This document shows positions 60,893 through 64,000 of a DNA stretch of 64,000 nt, one piece after another. Position 1 is the first letter of the stretch. Each line of letters opens with the position of its first letter. The notes under the pieces were generated by a model. The model was given only the letters and a program-made list of their open reading frames with translations, did no database searches and had not been told where the DNA came from. The DNA lies in assembly GCF_007595705.1 (NCBI RefSeq), contig NZ_NISY01000004.1, forward strand, positions 586,130-650,129, given 5' to 3'. The translations under genes were made by a program, and so were the position numbers. This stretch comes from Streptomyces sp. SAJ15. GTDB taxonomy: Bacteria > Actinomycetota > Actinomycetes > Streptomycetales > Streptomycetaceae.

Positions 60893-61474
60893 ATGACCAC
60901 GCCTGACGAACGCTGTGGCGCCGTCACACGCCACACCGACTACCTGCCCCACTACCGCGACAAGAACAGCAACAGCCGCGACCGCTGGCGCATCGCCTGG
61001 GGACACCCCGGCTTCACGCATCACACACCGCCCGAACCCACCGCCGATCACCAGCCCACCGTCCTCGTCCGCAACTGGGGCCGCCTCGCCCCGGACGGAT
61101 CCAGCGACCTCTGGACCTACCTCCACCGAGGTGCATGCCTCGGCTGCACCTGGGAAGGCCCCGACCGCCGACGAACTGACCAAGCCGTCGAAGACGCCCA
61201 CGACCACACCCACGAGGGATGGCGCGACCTCCCGCCACTCCCCGAACGCCGAGGCCGGCACTGGACCACCCACGCCACGCACCTGTACCCGAAGGGTTGG
61301 TTCGACACAGGCGGGCCCGTGCGCACCATCCGCACAGGAATCGAGAAACGGCACCTGCCCGGCAAAGCGCCCGGAGGCGGCTACGACCTCGCCGTACAAC
61401 CGCCAAGGACGGAGCATCGGACAGCGATCATCGAAACGCTGCTCCCGGAGTACCACGAGAGCGAGGCGGCGTGA
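60893..61474 (+). CDS. DUF6349-like protein of mobile elements
   Basis: A 193-residue, His/Trp-rich protein (HRGACLGCTWEGPDRR, AHDHTHEGWRDLPPLPERRG). A CLGC pair near residue 84 and many His suggest metal binding. Proteins of this kind accompany DUF4192 genes in Streptomyces plasmids and prophages. The stop overlaps the next start. Confidence 0.65.
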   Translation: MTTPDERCGAVTRHTDYLPHYRDKNSNSRDRWRIAWGHPGFTHHTPPEPTADHQPTVLVRNWGRLAPDGSSDLWTYLHRGACLGCTWEGPDRRRTDQAVEDAHDHTHEGWRDLPPLPERRGRHWTTHATHLYPKGWFDTGGPVRTIRTGIEKRHLPGKAPGGGYDLAVQPPRTEHRTAIIETLLPEYHESEAA

Positions 61475-61998
61475 GCGACCCCAAGTCCGTCACGTGGCTC
61501 CGACCCGAGTACAAGGGACGCGAAGACGAACTGATCAACCTCGCCGCCGGAGCAGCCCTCGTCGGCGTCACTCGCTCCACCGTCAGCAACTGGGCCAAGC
61601 GCCACGCAACCTTCCCGAAGATCGTTTTGCTGACGGGTATCGGCGACAGGCGCGTGAAGTACATCCCCCGCGACGAGTTCCTGTCCTTCGCCCACGCACA
61701 GATGAACAAGGAACGCACGCCAGCCCGTAGACCGGTCGCCCGCCGGCCCACGACCCTTCTGCGATCAGACGAGATTGCTCACTCCGAACGGCAGATAGCC
61801 AGGCTCACTGAGCTGGAGGCACGTCAAGCAAAGGCCCTCGCGCGCACCCAACAGGCACTGAGGAAGCACCGCGAACGCCTCAGGCAGGCTCGGCAGGCGC
61901 TCGCTGCAGAGATCGCCGCAGTGCACCACCTCGAACAAACGGAAGGCGCATCAGGCGTGGACTCCGCAACACCAGGAGGAGGAAGCATCCCGGAGTGA
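61471..61998 (+). CDS. HTH DNA-binding protein with coiled coil
   Basis: A 175-residue protein. LAAGAALVGVTRSTVSNWAKRHATFP is an XRE/MerR-like helix-turn-helix near residue 30, followed by YIPRDEFLSFA, typical of excisionase-like helices. A coiled coil (QIARLTELEARQAKALARTQQALRKHRERL) follows. It is the last gene of the phage segment, so it could be an excisionase or regulator. GTG overlaps the previous stop. Confidence 0.7.
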   Translation: MSDPKSVTWLRPEYKGREDELINLAAGAALVGVTRSTVSNWAKRHATFPKIVLLTGIGDRRVKYIPRDEFLSFAHAQMNKERTPARRPVARRPTTLLRSDEIAHSERQIARLTELEARQAKALARTQQALRKHRERLRQARQALAAEIAAVHHLEQTEGASGVDSATPGGGSIPE

Positions 61999-62025
61999 CC
62001 TCGCAACGAGGCTGCTCACCGCAGA

Positions 62026-62062
62026 CAGGGCCGCGCTCTCGGGTGCAGACGGCGCGGCCCTG
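62026..62062. terminator. Terminator at the right end of the phage segment
   Basis: CAGGGCCGCGC / GCGCGGCCCTG, 11-bp perfect arms, lies between convergent 61998 and 62126 genes. Confidence 0.7.
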
Positions 62063-62125
62063 GCGCATCGGTCAGGAGCGCGGCTAGCGATGCTCGCACT
62101 ACACAAAGGCGAGGCACGCCTCCCC

Positions 62126-63613
62126 TCAGAAAGTGCTCCAAGCCGATGCGTGCGCCTCCGGACCGTAGGGACTCCACCCGTTGAGGTGCGGCTTGAGATC
62201 TTCCGGCTCGAACGTCAGCCCGGACGGCATGGTCGGTAGTTGTGTCAGCGGGTCGAGGGTCTCTGCGTAGTCGCGCGCCCACCGCAACCAGACACGAGCC
62301 GATTCGACGTCGACGTCCTCGTCCACCGCTACATTGATCCTGCGCTCCAGAGCGTCGCAGTACTGGCGGAGCGCATCCGCATCCTGCCACTGCCTTGCCT
62401 GCTCACGGAGAATCGTTGCGAAGCGAGCCTGAGCAGCCTTCTCTTTGGCGGTAGCCATGGCCGCTTCCCAGCTGATGCGGCGCTCTTCCTTCGCGCGTTC
62501 CTCATCCAGCTTCCTCTGCTGCTCCTCGACCGCGCGAGTCTCCAGTTCCCGGAGCACGATCCCGAGGACGTCCTCGAGTTTCGACCGCTTGCGGTCGCCC
62601 CAGTGGTGCTGCCTCTTGGACCGGCTGTACCCGATGTCCAGAGCTAGCTGCTGAGAGCGGTCTGGATCGGCAGACTGGGGAAACTCCTGCTTGATAGTGA
62701 CGCAGCTGGTGAAGCTGTCGATAACGATCTCCAGCACCCCTTCCCGACAACTCGCGGGGAAGTACCGGCCGTTGTAATAGTGCGCTGAACGGTGGTCACG
62801 CTCAGGGACCCGCTGCTCGCGTACGTTGTATCCCCGACGTTCCGCCTCTGCTGCGAGCCCTTGCAGCAGCAGCAAGGCACGGCGACGCAGAGAGGGCGGC
62901 ATAAGAAGCCGGCGGTCGCTGTCTCGCAAGGCCGCCACAACGCGGTGCGGCGAGCGCAACTGCGCGGGGACTGCAACCCTCGGGTTCTCCTCTGGCGACC
63001 TCCGCCCAGAGTTGGCATGTGGGCCGTCTACCAGCGAGATTTGCAGATCACGGCCCGCGTTCCACAATCGCTGCTTCTCGATGCGTTTGCCCGCCGGCGC
63101 GAGTTTGTGCCGCTTGGCGAAGTCGATGACACGTCGCCACTCGGTGATCTCATCCTCGTCAGGCTCTGATATGACCACATGGCGCTCGGCAACCAATCGC
63201 TCCACGAGCTTGGTCGCTTTTGCGCGGCGTGCCACGGGGATAGGCCTCTCGCTGTACGGCGTTGGCTGCCTCTTATGGGTGGTCGCCAGCTTGCTCCCAC
63301 GAGCTGTCGCCGTTGTCGTGGAGCCGCGGACCTTGCCCTTCGCCACGGTAACCGGTGCCTTCGACTCACCAGCAGCAGTGCGCCCGCGTGCCGGATGCTC
63401 CGGATGCTGACCGTGCTCCAGGTAGAACCGCCCTGCCTCAGTAACTTCCGCCCGCCAGCCGCCACCGCGGCGGCTCACCGTCACGAGACCCCGATCGCGC
63501 AGCGCATAGGTTGACCGTCGCATGCCCGGGTCCCGGGCGCCGGGATCCTTCCCGGCAGCTACGTCCCTGAGGAGCGTGAGCTGTCGGTCGTTCAACGCTG
63601 TCCAGCGGTACAT
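62126..63613 (-). CDS. Large host-type protein of unknown function
   Basis: A 495-residue protein starting MYRWTALNDRQLTLLRDVAAG with a winged-helix-like start (MRRSTYALRDRGLVTVSRRGGGWRAEVTEAGRFYLE). A basic region (HKRQPTPYSERPIPVARRAKATKLVERL) and a long C-terminal helical part with KLDEERAKEERRISWEAAMA follow. This layout is found across actinobacteria with no assigned function. The start at 63613 was chosen because the helix-turn-helix begins there; upstream in-frame residues look non-coding. Confidence 0.65.
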   Translation of the reverse strand: MYRWTALNDRQLTLLRDVAAGKDPGARDPGMRRSTYALRDRGLVTVSRRGGGWRAEVTEAGRFYLEHGQHPEHPARGRTAAGESKAPVTVAKGKVRGSTTTATARGSKLATTHKRQPTPYSERPIPVARRAKATKLVERLVAERHVVISEPDEDEITEWRRVIDFAKRHKLAPAGKRIEKQRLWNAGRDLQISLVDGPHANSGRRSPEENPRVAVPAQLRSPHRVVAALRDSDRRLLMPPSLRRRALLLLQGLAAEAERRGYNVREQRVPERDHRSAHYYNGRYFPASCREGVLEIVIDSFTSCVTIKQEFPQSADPDRSQQLALDIGYSRSKRQHHWGDRKRSKLEDVLGIVLRELETRAVEEQQRKLDEERAKEERRISWEAAMATAKEKAAQARFATILREQARQWQDADALRQYCDALERRINVAVDEDVDVESARVWLRWARDYAETLDPLTQLPTMPSGLTFEPEDLKPHLNGWSPYGPEAHASAWSTF

Positions 63614-63787
63614 ACCACAAGTCCACAAGGAAACGAGGTGGGTCGCAATAGCCGTCGGCGGGCCCCCGATCAGAGTCGCCCGACCTAGACGGACAGACAG
63701 GTTCCTGGGCGAAGGACGGCGTAGTCCTTCCCGGCGCTTGAACGTCGAGGCTGGCAGTGGCTGCTGAGGCAAGACGATTGTGAGCCC

Positions 63788-64000
63788 TCACATGACTTGG
63801 ATGGCGAGCATGCCTGATTTGGATCCCACATACAGCATGGTCCCCTGGGCAGCGACGGTGGTCACGGAGACGTCGAGTGGAAGGGTTCGTTGCAGCTCTT
63901 CGCTAGATGGGTCCCATAGGCGGATGGTGTGGTCGTCGCTGGCGCTGGCGAGGAGGGCGCGCCCGTTGGGCAGTGTGAGGGCGGTTAGTGCGAGTACGGG
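63788..64000 (-). CDS. WD40-repeat protein, C-terminal fragment (5' end outside the window)
   Basis: Read on the minus strand, the last 70 residues before a stop at 63788 contain ALTALTLPNGRALLASASDDHTIRLWDPSS, a clear WD40 repeat, and end in KSGMLAIQVM. The rest lies beyond the window. WD40 proteins are protein-interaction platforms; this one is likely part of a larger host gene. Confidence 0.85.
   Translation of the reverse strand, partial: PVLALTALTLPNGRALLASASDDHTIRLWDPSSEELQRTLPLDVSVTTVAAQGTMLYVGSKSGMLAIQVM

Overview
The window looks like the chromosome of a Streptomyces or close actinomycete. It is very GC-rich with strong G/C bias at third codon positions, uses many GTG starts, has long chains of start/stop-overlapping genes, and carries a WhiB protein and an APC permease. 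No tRNA, rRNA or CRISPR array was seen.

Region 1 (1 to about 17.6 kb) is a DNA 7-deazaguanine (Dpd) modification island. A plus-strand chain of overlapping genes (dpdH-like, cut by the window edge, then dpdI, dpdJ, dpdK and dpdD-like) converges on a minus-strand operon (dpdC-like, dpdB, dpdA, second dpdB). A plus-strand preQ0 operon follows (queC, queE, queD, folE2). preQ0 made from GTP would be put into DNA by DpdA with DpdB and converted further by DpdC; the helicase, ATPase and PLD-nuclease genes are the presumed restriction side. Two dpdB paralogues flank dpdA.

Region 2 (17.6-30.9 kb) is chromosomal accessory DNA: a kinase-like gene, a GNAT remnant, a permease / TPR-like / GNAT operon, an archaeal-type aspartyl-tRNA synthetase under a T-box with an apparent GAC (Asp) specifier, and a minus-strand group of two radical SAM enzymes, a JmjC/cupin-type oxygenase and a 119-residue protein. 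The last group resembles an undescribed RiPP-type pathway. An XRE-TPR regulator and a PIMT-like methyltransferase of the FxLD type follow.

Region 3 (30.95 to about 62.0 kb) is a siphophage-type prophage segment, all on the plus strand: connector and tail genes (with a tail-chaperone -1 frameshift, tape measure, Dit/Tal-like proteins), a lysis cassette (endolysin with an in-frame internal holin start), then recombination (Bet, exonuclease), replication initiator with lambda-like iterons inside the gene, two DNA methyltransferase-like proteins, WhiB, clamp-like protein, HU, PAPS-reductase-like protein, RuvC-like resolvase and many small phage genes. No terminase, portal, capsid or complete integrase was found, so it is a partial or defective prophage within this window. 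Its early region has seven copies of CCTCTTGGAGA, six of them behind a hairpin, plus two other repeated intergenic motifs.

Region 4 (62.1-64 kb) returns to host-like DNA with a large protein of unknown function and the end of a WD40-repeat protein, both on the minus strand.
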